DNA of 64,000 nucleotides from Deltaproteobacteria bacterium. Lineage in GTDB: Bacteria > Desulfobacterota > Desulfobacteria > Desulfobacterales > Desulfosarcinaceae. The position numbers and the translations under genes were made by a program. The stretch spans positions 1 to 64,000 of the forward strand of contig JAHLLR010000011.1 of the NCBI GenBank assembly GCA_020444075.1, given 5' to 3'. Shown one piece after another: positions 33,635 to 42,655 of the stretch; position 1 is the stretch's first letter; the number at the start of each line of letters is the position of its first letter. The notes below the pieces were generated by a model that worked only from the letters and a program-made list of their open reading frames with translations, did no database searches and had not been told where the DNA came from.

Positions 33635-35302
33635 CTACATGGAATCCGGAGCCGACACGCCCAGCAGCGCCAGTCCGTTGCGGATCACCTTCTGAACGGC
33701 CGAAATCAGATAGAGCCTGGCCCGGGTCAGCTTCATATCGTCTTCGCACAGGACCCGATGCCGGTTATAATAGGTGTGAAAAGCCGCGGCAAGGGTCATC
33801 AGATAGTAGGTGATGCGATGAGGTTCCATAAAAAGCCCTGCAGTTTCGACGGTTTCCGGATAGCGGGCCAGGGCCTTGATCAGGGCGATGTCCTCCGAAG
33901 TTTCCAGGGCGGAAAGATCCGATGGCGAAAAGCCGCTCACATCCAGCCCATCGGCCGTGGCCTTGCGGTGGATGCTGGAGATGCGCGCGTGGACATATTG
34001 AACATAATAGACCGGGTTGTCGTTGGTCTTCTGCTTGGCCAGTTCCAGATCGAAGTCAAGGGAGCTGTCATAATGGCGGGTCAGAAAAATAAACCGGGCC
34101 GCATCCCGGCCAACCTCCTTGACCACATCCGCCAGGGTGACAAACTCGCCGGCCCGGGTGGACATGGCCACCGGCTGGCCGGCCCGCAGCAGGTTGACCA
34201 GTTGCACCAGAAGGACGTCGAACTGGTCACGGTCGTATCCGGAAGCCTCCACGGCGGCTTTCATCCGCGGGATGTAGCCGTGATGGTCGGCCCCCCACAC
34301 GTCGATAACTTTGTGAAACCCACGCTCGAACTTGTCCTTGTGATAGGTGATGTCCGATGCAAAATAGGTGGTCTGACCATTCTGGCGCACTACCACGCGG
34401 TCCTTTTCGTCGCCATAGTCGCTGGTCTTGAACCACAGGGCGCCGTCCTTCTCGTAAATCAGTCCCTTCTCCTTGAAATCGCGGATATCCGCCTCTACTT
34501 TTCCCGAATCATAGAGGCTTTGTTCCGAAAACCATCGGTGGAAGGTCACTCCGAAATCCACCAGGTCGGCCCGCATGCCCTCGGTAATCTTCTCCGCTGC
34601 ATACCGGGCGCAGGGCATGATGGCCTCCGCCTCGTCCGCTTCGAAAATCTCCCGGCCGTCCCGTTCGAGCAGTTCGCTGGCCAGAACCCGGATGTAATCC
34701 CCCTGGTAGCAGGTGTCGGGGAAATCCACGGTTTCGCCCAGCAGTTGTTTTCCCCGCAGGTAGACGGACATGCCCAGGGTCTGGATCTGTCGGCCGGAAT
34801 CGTTGATGTAATACTCTTTTTGCACTTCATAGCCGCAAAAAGAGAGAATGTTGGCTGTGCTGTCCCCCACGGCACCGCCCCGGCCATGGCCCACGTGAAG
34901 GGGACCGGTGGGGTTGGAACTGACGAATTCGATCTGAATGCGGGTCCCCTTGCCCAGGTTGCAGCGGCCAAACTGGTCGTCCTGTTCGTGAATGGCAGCC
35001 AGCACCGGGTACCAGGCGGACGGACGGATAAAAAAATTGATGAACCCCGGCCCGGCAATTTCCGTTCGGTCGATGATGCCCTTTTGGTCATCCAGATGCT
35101 CGATGAGCGTTTCGGCGATTTTTCGGGGTGGCATGCGCTGGGTCCTGGCCATCTGCATGGCCATATTGGTCGACAGGTCGCCGTGGCTGTCTGCCTTGGG
35201 TTCTTCCAGCACCACCTCGCAAAAGTCAGGCGAGGGGAAGATGCCTTTTTCGTAAACGGCCGTAGCTGCCGCCAGAATGATTTCCTTGAGCGCATTCTTC
35301 AT
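33635..35302 (-). CDS. argS: Arginyl-tRNA synthetase
   Basis: 555 residues, class I. The N-terminal Add-1 domain (about 1-100) is followed by the catalytic domain with the HIGH motif as HVGH in [32 protein letters not shown] and [12 protein letters not shown] are typical ArgS segments. The KMSK loop is the diverged [14 protein letters not shown], as often seen in ArgS. The C-terminal anticodon-binding DALR domain contains [11 protein letters not shown] and [13 protein letters not shown]. It is the first gene of the argS-SPOR-gatC-gatA-smallORF-mutL block; the 450 bp upstream holds its promoter. Confidence 0.97.
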   Translation of the reverse strand: MKNALKEIILAAATAVYEKGIFPSPDFCEVVLEEPKADSHGDLSTNMAMQMARTQRMPPRKIAETLIEHLDDQKGIIDRTEIAGPGFINFFIRPSAWYPVLAAIHEQDDQFGRCNLGKGTRIQIEFVSSNPTGPLHVGHGRGGAVGDSTANILSFCGYEVQKEYYINDSGRQIQTLGMSVYLRGKQLLGETVDFPDTCYQGDYIRVLASELLERDGREIFEADEAEAIMPCARYAAEKITEGMRADLVDFGVTFHRWFSEQSLYDSGKVEADIRDFKEKGLIYEKDGALWFKTSDYGDEKDRVVVRQNGQTTYFASDITYHKDKFERGFHKVIDVWGADHHGYIPRMKAAVEASGYDRDQFDVLLVQLVNLLRAGQPVAMSTRAGEFVTLADVVKEVGRDAARFIFLTRHYDSSLDFDLELAKQKTNDNPVYYVQYVHARISSIHRKATADGLDVSGFSPSDLSALETSEDIALIKALARYPETVETAGLFMEPHRITYYLMTLAAAFHTYYNRHRVLCEDDMKLTRARLYLISAVQKVIRNGLALLGVSAPDSM

Positions 35303-35751
35303 GAAGTATATTTCCTGACGGCTGCCGCCAATGGATGGGTGTCAGCCGTGCGGTAGGGTAAGTTGATGGTTGCCCTCATCGGGCGATGGCATCTGTCTTC
35401 AGGCACCTGCCCTTTTCGGTAAAGTCCAGTTCATAAAGAGTTTTCCGATCCAAGTCAAGAAGGTTCCCCCCGGCTGCAGGATGCTGAAACCGGGTATTAT
35501 TGGCAGGCAGAAACCGGTACGAAGGGAAGAAACCGGAGGCAACACCCGTGGCGAAGACACATGCAGGACCGGGCCCCTGTTTCCCTGCAACCTCCTGTCT
35601 GTCCTTCGATAATGGGCTTGCCCGGAGGGGTCCTTACAGAGGGGTCCTTTTCCCTTGCATTTCCTTAATTTCCAACGTAATTTGATTGGTTGCTGGCCAC
35701 TGCAACACAATCGTTTGGATTCTGGCACAACCTAAAAGGCTTGTAATTATT
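35303..35751. other. Intergenic region between argS and the divergent toroid protein
   Basis: No gene supported on either strand. It must carry divergent promoters. AGGGGTCCTT occurs twice in a row near 35625-35650. I considered a riboswitch because of several GC-rich stems around 35470-35600, but could not match it to a known class. Confidence 0.45.
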
Positions 35752-36792
35752 ATGAATGTGAGTAGCTGCAAGCAGCGGCAGAAGCTTGCCGTTGATATCG
35801 ATGCGGTTTGCCGTCTGATCACCTCCACCCAGCTTTCCTCGGGCGAAATCCCCTGGTCTACGGGAGAAAAAACCGATCCCTGGGATCATGTGGAAGCAGC
35901 CATGGGACTGGTGGTGGGAGGATACCTGGAGCAGGCCCGGCGTGCCTTTTACTGGTTGCGATCCATGCAGCTGGATGACGGCAGCTGGTTTGCCGCCTAT
36001 CGCCGAGGCATTCCCGAGGACCGGACCCGCGAAACCAACATGAGCGCCTACATCGCCGTGGGTGTGTTTCACTACTGGCTGATTACCGGCGACCGCAAAT
36101 TCCTCGAATCCATGTGGGACACCGTGCGGCGGGCCATCGACTTTGCCGTCGGGCATCAGCGCGCCAACGGAGAAATCTGCTGGGCAATCAGCCCCCAGGG
36201 CAAAGTGGATCCCATGGCCCTGCTCACCGGATCCAGTTCGATCTACATGAGCCTGAAATGCGCCATGGCCATTGCCGCCGAACTGGGTATGGCGACCATA
36301 CCCTGGGCCGATGCATTCAAGCGTCTCGGCGACGCCATTCGCAGCCGGCCCTACCTGTTTAACATGACCAAATCCCGTTTTTCCATGGACTGGTTCTACC
36401 CGGTCCTGTGCGGGGCCGTAACCGGAGAAGCCGCCACCCGACGCATCGACCGGCAGTGGAAGAAATATGTGGTGGAAGGACTGGGCGTTCGCTGCGTATC
36501 CGACCAACCCTGGGTGACGGTCGCGGAAAGTTCCGAACTGGTGCTGACCCTGGCCGCCATGGGAGACACGGAAAAAGCCCGGATCGTTTTCAACTGGCTG
36601 TTGGACCACGTGTTCGATGACGGTTCCTTCTGGTGTGGATTCACCTTTCCGGACATGACCCGGTGGCCCGAAGAGAAGATCACCTGGACCAATGCGGTGG
36701 TGATCCTGGCTGCCGACGCCCTGTTCAACCTCACCCCCGGGGGCCGGCTGTTCGGCCATGCCTGGTGGGCCAATGCCGGCTATTCCGGTTAA
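35752..36792 (+). CDS. Alpha/alpha-toroid protein (six-hairpin or prenyltransferase-like)
   Basis: About 346 residues from the ATG at 35752 (MNVSSCKQRQKLAVDI); the frame opens 22 codons earlier. It has no signal peptide. Regular paired helices with aromatic and Asp/Gly-rich turns appear throughout: TQLSSGEIPWSTGEKTDPWD, ARRAFYWLRSMQLDDGSW, LLTGSSSIYMSLK and WVTVAESSELVLTLAAM. This QxxDGSW-like repeat pattern is seen in terpenoid-cyclase/prenyltransferase toroids and in six-hairpin glycosidases. No catalytic residues can be assigned. It precedes an acyltransferase gene on the same strand, which suggests envelope polysaccharide or lipid work. Confidence 0.7.
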   Translation: MNVSSCKQRQKLAVDIDAVCRLITSTQLSSGEIPWSTGEKTDPWDHVEAAMGLVVGGYLEQARRAFYWLRSMQLDDGSWFAAYRRGIPEDRTRETNMSAYIAVGVFHYWLITGDRKFLESMWDTVRRAIDFAVGHQRANGEICWAISPQGKVDPMALLTGSSSIYMSLKCAMAIAAELGMATIPWADAFKRLGDAIRSRPYLFNMTKSRFSMDWFYPVLCGAVTGEAATRRIDRQWKKYVVEGLGVRCVSDQPWVTVAESSELVLTLAAMGDTEKARIVFNWLLDHVFDDGSFWCGFTFPDMTRWPEEKITWTNAVVILAADALFNLTPGGRLFGHAWWANAGYSG

Positions 36793-36858
36793 CAGCCGGT
36801 CTTTTAGCGCCACGGGATTCGGTTCAAATTCATAAAGCTGTAAAAAGTCAAATTTTAA

Positions 36859-36980
36859 ACGGATTCGTAAAAAGCCCGAGATCAAGGCTTGCGAATCTTG
36901 AGGAGTGAGGCGTACTCATGGTACGCCGCAGCGACGAGGGATGATGCGTAACGCAGATATCGGGGTTTTTACGAATCCGT
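36859..36980. repeat. 122-bp MITE-like element with 15-bp terminal inverted repeats
   Basis: The ends are ACGGATTCGTAAAAA and TTTTTACGAATCCGT, perfect inverted repeats, extended inward with a few mismatches (CCCGAGAT versus ATATCGGGG). In the middle, GGCGTAC-TCATG-GTACGCC forms a further hairpin. The whole element can fold back on itself. It has no coding capacity and ends one base before the ATG of the acyltransferase at 36982, so it supplies that gene's 5' leader. Confidence 0.8.
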
Positions 36981-36981
36981 C

Positions 36982-37701
36982 ATGATTAAAGATCATCGCC
37001 CCTACATTATCAAGAAGGCATACCTCAATTTCCAGAAATTTTATGCCAGCCATTTCCTGCGGCCCCAGCTGGAACACCTGGGAAAAGGACATACCTTCAT
37101 GCGGCCCTGGCATGTGGAGCTGTTCGGCGCCCCGATCACCATCGGGCAATTCGCCACGGTCATCGCCACCCCGGACAAGAAAATCCGGTTGTCGGTATGG
37201 CCGGACCAGGCAGGCAAGGGGCATATCACCATCGGCAACTACTGCCTGGTCTGCCCCGGCGTCAGAATCAGCAGCGCCGCCGGCATCACCGTTGCCGACA
37301 ACTGCATGATCGCCAACGGCGCCTACATTACCGATTCAGACTGGCATGGGATCTACGACCGCATCTCCTTTGGCAGGGCCATGCCGGTAACCATCCAAAA
37401 AAACGCCTGGATCGGGGACAGCGCCATCGTCTGCAAGGGGGTGACCATCGGCGAGAACAGCATCGTAGGCGCCGGAGCCATCGTGGTGGATTCGGTTCCG
37501 GCCAACTGCGTGGCCGCCGGCAACCCGGCCCGGGTGGTCAAGGAGCTGGACGCCGAAGAAACCTTCACCACCCGGGCCGAATTTTTCTCCGATCCGGCCA
37601 AACTCTCCCGGGATTTCATGGCCTGGGAACAGGCCATGCTCCAAGGCAACACCCTGTTTGGCTGGCTGCGCCACCTGCTGTTTCCTGCCAAGGGAGATTG
37701 A
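36982..37701 (+). CDS. Left-handed beta-helix (hexapeptide) acyltransferase
   Basis: 239 residues. The middle part (about 85-190) consists of hexapeptide repeats typical of the LbH fold (ITIGNYCLVCPGVRIS, ITVADNCMIANGAYIT, VTIQKNAWIGDSAIVCKGVT, then IGENSIVGAGAIVVDSVPAN). The final AAGNPARVVKELD is the usual end of acetyltransferases of the MaaA/NodL class. DSDWHG contains a His that may be catalytic. The N-terminal 80 residues are unlike short sugar acetyltransferases. The acceptor is unknown; an envelope sugar is likely from the neighbourhood. The start abuts the 122-bp repeat, so native regulation may be altered. Confidence 0.87.
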   Translation: MIKDHRPYIIKKAYLNFQKFYASHFLRPQLEHLGKGHTFMRPWHVELFGAPITIGQFATVIATPDKKIRLSVWPDQAGKGHITIGNYCLVCPGVRISSAAGITVADNCMIANGAYITDSDWHGIYDRISFGRAMPVTIQKNAWIGDSAIVCKGVTIGENSIVGAGAIVVDSVPANCVAAGNPARVVKELDAEETFTTRAEFFSDPAKLSRDFMAWEQAMLQGNTLFGWLRHLLFPAKGD

Positions 37702-37740
37702 AAGCTGATGCGACGACCGCCAAGGGTCGGGTGTAGTACT

Positions 37741-39150
37741 TTATACGGTTGTCCTTCGATCAAAAGGTAAGCAGACGGTAACTCGGGTCCATTGCCCCGG
37801 CTGACTCTCCAGCCTCACGCTTCCGTCGTGAAGTTCGACGATTCGCTTCACAATGGCCAGACCCAGGCCGGACCCGCCATGCTCAATCGATCTGGATTTC
37901 TCAACCCTGTAAAATTGATCGAACACCTTGTCGATTTCAGCACCAGCAACCCCTGGCCCTGTATTGGTCACAGATATCGTCATCATGTCGGGCATTTGCT
38001 TTCCCTCAACGATAATGTTGCCGCCATCGACGTTGTACTTGATGGCATTGTCCAGAATATTGGAAAATGCGCGGGTCAATTTTTTTTTGTCACCGTCTAT
38101 GTCACTCAACGCATGCAGGTGAAGATCCATTTGGATGCTTTGCGCCTCAGCAAAAAATCGGTAATCCGCTACCAAAGACTCAAGTATGGCAAGCAAAGAG
38201 ACCGGTCCCTTCTCAATCGCATCCACCATTTCCAGGGAGGATAGATTCAACAGGTCTTTCACCAATCGTTCCATACGCAGTACCTGTTCGTTCAACCGCA
38301 AAAGATTATCTTTCGCAGAAGATGACATCGACTCCATGTCAGAGGAACAGACCTCATCGATTGACAGCCGCATCGTTGTCAGCGGTGTTTTCAACTCATG
38401 GGAGGTGTCGAACAGAAAATTTCTCTGCTTCACAAAAGAATGCTGCAACCGGTCCAGCATTCGGTTGATGGTCTTGGCCAGTTGGTTGAACTCGTCACCA
38501 CCAGGGCCAACCGGCAACCGTCGGCCAAGGTTTTTTTCACTGATGTCCTTGGTCAAATCCTTCATTTCGCCGATCGGCTTCAAAATCTTTCCGGCGATGA
38601 AATTGCTGAAGGCGATCAAAACCAGGCTCGACAGAATAAGGCCTGCAGCAAGGCTGTAAACCAGCTCCCAGATTTCCTCCTGGAGTTTTTCCATGGGACG
38701 GGCGATTTGGACGGTAAATTCCTTCCCGTCTAATGCAAATGAGAATCTTTTGACCCGGAAGGTCGTTTCACGTCTAAGTTCCTGCCCCTGGGGAGACTGC
38801 TCGGCCGGTAAAGTTATATTGACCGTCTTGCTGGTGCCGGGCGTGAGTAAGGGAAGATTGACCGATTTTGTCAAACCGGACTGATAAAGCAGTTTGCCAG
38901 AGTCCTGCTCGACAATCTTGAGCCAATACGCATAAATTTCATTTGCAGCCGGATCGGAAGGTATTGGTCCTGATTCTTCCTGCCTTTCCATAACCGTTCT
39001 TACCGCCCGTTGAGCTTCCGCTTCCAGCTCCGCATCCAGAATTTCGAAAGGCTGTTCCACCAGCTCGAAGAAAACGGCCAGGGAAAACACCAAGCTGGCA
39101 ACTAAGCCAGCTCCGGCAACCAACAGCGAAATTCTTCTCTTGACGGTCAT
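37741..39150 (-). CDS. Sensor histidine kinase
   Basis: 469 residues. The first membrane helix is at about 9-30, followed by a periplasmic sensor region of about 130 residues and the second helix at about 165-185. A HAMP domain follows (FIAGKILKPIGEMKDLTKDI). The phospho-acceptor is H251 in FDTSHELKTPLTTM. The ATPase domain has the N box (AFSNILDNAIKYN), TNTGPGV and GGSGLGLAIVKRIVELH. It overlaps the response regulator gene by ATGA, so they form a pair. The ArnT-like gene directly upstream of the regulator suggests that the system senses envelope stress or cationic peptides, as PmrAB does; that link is inference. Confidence 0.95.
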   Translation of the reverse strand: MTVKRRISLLVAGAGLVASLVFSLAVFFELVEQPFEILDAELEAEAQRAVRTVMERQEESGPIPSDPAANEIYAYWLKIVEQDSGKLLYQSGLTKSVNLPLLTPGTSKTVNITLPAEQSPQGQELRRETTFRVKRFSFALDGKEFTVQIARPMEKLQEEIWELVYSLAAGLILSSLVLIAFSNFIAGKILKPIGEMKDLTKDISEKNLGRRLPVGPGGDEFNQLAKTINRMLDRLQHSFVKQRNFLFDTSHELKTPLTTMRLSIDEVCSSDMESMSSSAKDNLLRLNEQVLRMERLVKDLLNLSSLEMVDAIEKGPVSLLAILESLVADYRFFAEAQSIQMDLHLHALSDIDGDKKKLTRAFSNILDNAIKYNVDGGNIIVEGKQMPDMMTISVTNTGPGVAGAEIDKVFDQFYRVEKSRSIEHGGSGLGLAIVKRIVELHDGSVRLESQPGQWTRVTVCLPFDRRTTV

Positions 39151-39830
39151 TCGTTCGCGTCCTTGATTATATAACCGACCCCGCGAACCGTCTGGATTAT
39201 GTCTACCTTTCGCGAATCACCGATTTTTTTACGCAGGTTTTTGATATGAACATCCATAAAATTTGACATGTTAAAAGGGTCGAAGTCATCTCCCCACACA
39301 TGTTCGGCCAGGCTGAAGCGTGAAACGACCCTGTTCTTATTGTACAGGAGAAATTCCAGGATGGAAAACTCTCTGGGTGTGAGATCCACCGGGCGCTCTC
39401 TTTGGGTTACTTGACGGTTTATCGTGTTCAATTGCAGTCCACAAGCCTCAAGCACCGTGGTCGTCTGACTTCCTGATCGTCTGAGCAGGGCACGTACCCG
39501 CGCCATCAGTTCATTGGACGAAAAGGGTTTGGCCAGGTAGTCATCCGCGCCATGATCGAGTCCTTTGACCTTATCGGCGGCATCGCCTTTTGCCGTCAGC
39601 ATGAGCACCGGCGTCTCGATCCCTCCCTTGCGGATGTCTTCCAGGACGGTCAACCCATCAATTTTCGGCATCATGATGTCCAAAATGATCAAATCGAAGG
39701 GATTGTCGAACACCTTGTCAAGGGCTGCTTCACCGTCTTTCGCCGTCTCAACAATGTAGCGTTGCGTTTCAAAAATTTCCTGCAATTGTTTCAATAACGA
39801 ATGTTCATCATCGACAATCAAAATTTTCAT
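39147..39830 (-). CDS. OmpR-family response regulator
   Basis: 227 residues. The receiver domain (1-120) has the acidic pocket DDE at residues 7-9, the phospho-acceptor D51 in LIILDIMMPK, and the conserved Lys in LTAKGD. The C-terminal winged helix (about 130-225) has LTPREFSILEFLLYNKNRVV and VDVHIKNLRKKIGD-like segments, ending TVRGVGYII. It lies 17 bp downstream of the ArnT-like gene and overlaps the kinase gene. Likely targets are the adjacent gene and perhaps the arn operon at 53.8 kb, but no shared operator is visible to me. Confidence 0.95.
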   Translation of the reverse strand: MKILIVDDEHSLLKQLQEIFETQRYIVETAKDGEAALDKVFDNPFDLIILDIMMPKIDGLTVLEDIRKGGIETPVLMLTAKGDAADKVKGLDHGADDYLAKPFSSNELMARVRALLRRSGSQTTTVLEACGLQLNTINRQVTQRERPVDLTPREFSILEFLLYNKNRVVSRFSLAEHVWGDDFDPFNMSNFMDVHIKNLRKKIGDSRKVDIIQTVRGVGYIIKDANE

Positions 39831-39847
39831 AATCGGTCACCACTTCT

Positions 39848-41542
39848 TCAAAACCGCCAGACTACATATCCATCGGGGCCACTGCTTTCCTGAAAAACAG
39901 GATTTGGGAGTTGATTCTTCCATCGTTTGACACTTTTTTGCCGGGCAACCAGAAGCGTTTTTCCCCGGTTTCGGTCAATCAAAGCGGAGAAGGAATCCAG
40001 ATGCAGGAGACGGCCGTCGGCATCCGGATAGGCCAGGCCATAATCGAGTTCGCCCCCATTTACAAGCACGAACACATCGCTGCGTTTTAAGAACCAGCAG
40101 GCCGCCCGGAGTGTATCTTCATCAGAAATGACCACTGTATCCGGTTCGATCAACTGGTGACATCTTTCCAGCAGACGTCCAGGGGCTTTCTCCGTAATCG
40201 TTTGGTCGGGCATGATGAAGTGGGCGATGAAAAACAAAAACAGTGGCGAAAGCCCAAACCATAATACTTTTTTCATGTTAAGCTGATTTTTGAAAGCCCA
40301 AAAGCAGAACAGGATTACAAAGATTATGCCGTTAGCGGCCATCAACGCTTTCCAAGGATGGCTGTAAGGATGAAACCCCTGAAAGCCAAAAATCTGGACA
40401 CAGGTGAAGGCCAGAAGGATCAGGGTGAAAAGTACGCCATTGCCGGCTATACCCCACTGAAACAGTTTTATTCCATCCTGTTTGAGCGCGTGTGAAAGAC
40501 CTATGCCCATTAGGATGGCAAACGCCGGGAAACAGGGCAGGATGTAGGTCAGCAACTTCCCGTGGCTAACCGAGAAGAACAGGAAAGGCAACACCAGCCA
40601 GCAGATGGACAACCGAACCAACCGGCGGCCTTTGGATCCCTGGTTCTTAAGTGGCTCCCATAGTCCTGCCACGCCTGCCGGGACCAGAAATGTCCAAGGC
40701 ATGAACATACCCGGTGCGGCCATGAAAAAAAACCAGAAGGACTCTTTATGTTGGGCACCGTCCGTCATGAAGCGGCGTATATGTTCGTTCCAGAAAAAAA
40801 AGGGCCAGTAATCCGGTTCTCTCAGGTAGATCAGGATACTCCATGGCAGGACCACCAAGATGGCCATGAACAGCGGCAGCCAGCCCATGCGCCATAGATC
40901 CCGGTGGCGACGCTGCCAGACAAGATAAGGCGACAAAACCATAACGGGCAAGGCAAAGGCAAGAAAGCCCTTCGTCAGGAACGCCAGGCCACAAGCCGTG
41001 CCGGCCAACAGCAACCACTGTTTTTCTCGAGCAGTTCCCTGTGGTGCTTCAGTGGCAAAATAGAATGCAGTTATGGAGGCAGTCACAAAAAATGAGAACA
41101 GGCTGTCAAGCACGGCGGTGTTGCCCACCCCGAATATCTCGAAACAGGTCAGAAAAATGAGAGCGGCAAGGACAGGCACGCTGTTGTGATCGCCGTCCTC
41201 ATCACGGCTGGCCCAACCAGCCAGCGTATAGATTAACCAGGCTGAAAGCCCAACGGCAATTGCCGATGGCAGGCGCACGGCAAAATTGTTTTCACCGAAG
41301 ATCAAAAGAGAAGCCGCATGCACCCAATACCCCAAGACCGGTTTTTCGAAATATCTGACCCCGTCAAGATGCGGTACCACCCAGTCTCCATTGGCGATCA
41401 TTTCACGGGGAATTTCGGCGTAACGCGTTTCGTCGGGAACCATTAGATCCCTGGCGCCAAGGGGAAGGATATAAAGAATCAAGAAGACAGCCAAAAGGAG
41501 GAACACCTGGGATTTTTTTACAACCACTGATTTCAATTCCAT
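39848..41542 (-). CDS. ArnT-like glycosyltransferase (GT83/PMT family)
   Basis: About 564 residues from the ATG at 41542; two other in-frame starts lie at 41554 and 41602. It has a dozen hydrophobic segments. The first loop carries the family signature VPDETRYAEIPREMIANGDW, with catalytic-type Asp/Glu residues. RYFEKPVLGYW and FGENNFAVRLPSA follow, nearly the same as in the ArnT at 58877-60535. ArnT moves 4-amino-4-deoxy-L-arabinose from undecaprenyl phosphate to lipid A on the periplasmic side. This second copy is linked to a two-component system instead of the biosynthetic operon and may act on another site or be separately induced. An EEPDYWPFFFWNEHIRRFM-type segment is conserved in both. 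Confidence 0.9.
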   Translation of the reverse strand: MELKSVVVKKSQVFLLLAVFLILYILPLGARDLMVPDETRYAEIPREMIANGDWVVPHLDGVRYFEKPVLGYWVHAASLLIFGENNFAVRLPSAIAVGLSAWLIYTLAGWASRDEDGDHNSVPVLAALIFLTCFEIFGVGNTAVLDSLFSFFVTASITAFYFATEAPQGTAREKQWLLLAGTACGLAFLTKGFLAFALPVMVLSPYLVWQRRHRDLWRMGWLPLFMAILVVLPWSILIYLREPDYWPFFFWNEHIRRFMTDGAQHKESFWFFFMAAPGMFMPWTFLVPAGVAGLWEPLKNQGSKGRRLVRLSICWLVLPFLFFSVSHGKLLTYILPCFPAFAILMGIGLSHALKQDGIKLFQWGIAGNGVLFTLILLAFTCVQIFGFQGFHPYSHPWKALMAANGIIFVILFCFWAFKNQLNMKKVLWFGLSPLFLFFIAHFIMPDQTITEKAPGRLLERCHQLIEPDTVVISDEDTLRAACWFLKRSDVFVLVNGGELDYGLAYPDADGRLLHLDSFSALIDRNRGKTLLVARQKSVKRWKNQLPNPVFQESSGPDGYVVWRF

Positions 41543-41602
41543 TGATCGAAGCATTGCCACAGCATGCAGTTGGATTAGTGCCCGCTTTCCAGGTTCAAAC
41601 AT

Positions 41603-42051
41603 TGCTGTTTATTTTTTCCCGAAGATTCGAATCGATCAGGCAATCGATGCTAACCACCGGCTCAGTTTGGCGTGGTGCCTCCGGGTGTGATCGCAGCAGG
41701 CTGCTCATAGTCGGCACATACTTTCCTCGCGAAAACTTTGATCATGATCCAGGGTTGGAATATCGTAAACAGTTATGAATCGAAGGTCTCCGATGACTTC
41801 TGAACATCTCACGAAGTCAAGGAGATTAAAGATTATTTCTTTATCCATCTCCAGCGCACATATCCCTTTATACTCCACAGATAGCCCATGCTCCGATATG
41901 TAATGGACTCTCCCAATTACCGGTGTGTCGCAGTTCTTAACCGGTTGATTACCGGAAAGGCGTTCTCAACCGCTCAACTGGTTTTGATTTGGAATGTAGC
42001 AGGCCAAGGTGAAGAAAGGATGAAGAAGGTAGGGACAATAATGCTAAAGTA
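41603..42051. other. Intergenic region without a supported gene
   Basis: Short open frames exist on both strands but none has a family signature. It lies next to a decayed glycosyltransferase gene and may be further remnant sequence. It should hold the promoter of the ArnT-kinase operon. Confidence 0.45.
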
Positions 42052-42430
42052 TCAGCTGCTTTTTGGTTGATGCAGATCAATTACCAGCCGAAAAAGTGCC
42101 AGGACTTTTTCGGCGATCTTTTATACAGAAAAGTTCCCGGCAAATGCCAGGCTGTTTTGGGCCAGGATTGACAGCTGCTGATGGTCACCTAAAAGCTTTG
42201 CGACCATACCGGCCCAATATCGGTGCTTTCCGCCACTTTAAATCCGTTGTAGCCATCTTTGATTACGCCATAGACGCCGTTGGCGCGCTCCGCGACTACC
42301 GAACAGCTGCCGGCCATGGCTTCCAATAAAACCATTTCCTGTGTTTCGGATGTCGAGGCGAAAACAAAAAGGTCGACAACCAGGTATAGGAAAAACACCA
42401 AGTTCGCCGATGACCTTGGCTGAAAGCAGG
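42052..42430 (-). pseudogene. GT4-family glycosyltransferase, C-terminal remnant
   Basis: A recognisable GT-B C-terminal half is spread over frames on the minus strand. VVDLFVFASTSETQEMVLLE and AMAGSCSVVAERANGVYGVI are classic for glycosyltransferase family 4 (DLFVxxSxxETQGxVxLEAMAxGxPVV). After a frame change near 42200, LLGDHQQLSILAQNSLAFAG continues the typical tail, followed by a TAA and then KIAEKVLALFRLVIDLHQ. With at least one frameshift and one internal stop, and no N-terminal domain, it cannot be active. Confidence 0.75.
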
Positions 42431-42655
42431 CTGGCGGGTATCCGTATCTGCCCCCGGAAAAGAAGTGGTGAACAAAGAGGGAAAAGACATCGCGAAAAAC
42501 AGCGCTGCCAGCCCGAAATAACTCAGGGCTCGCCAGGAAACAGACAAAGTAATATGCTTTTCCCCTTTCACCGTCACCCAGTTTTTTCCGATATCAGCAG
42601 CACGCTGCCCTGCCACCGCAACCGATGGGGCTCGCGGTCGGTTAGTGCATCCGAG

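Noticed and set aside
33377..35356. A 659-codon plus-strand open frame opposite argS and the SPOR gene
   Set aside because: Shadow; spans two well-defined genes and has no family signature.
35303..35751. Riboswitch (cobalamin or cyclic-di-GMP class) between argS and the toroid gene
   Set aside because: Some GC-rich stems exist, but I could not match the conserved core of any class on either strand.
35665..36885. A 406-codon minus-strand frame opposite the toroid protein
   Set aside because: Gly/His-rich antisense frame without domain; the plus-strand protein has regular helices and start context.
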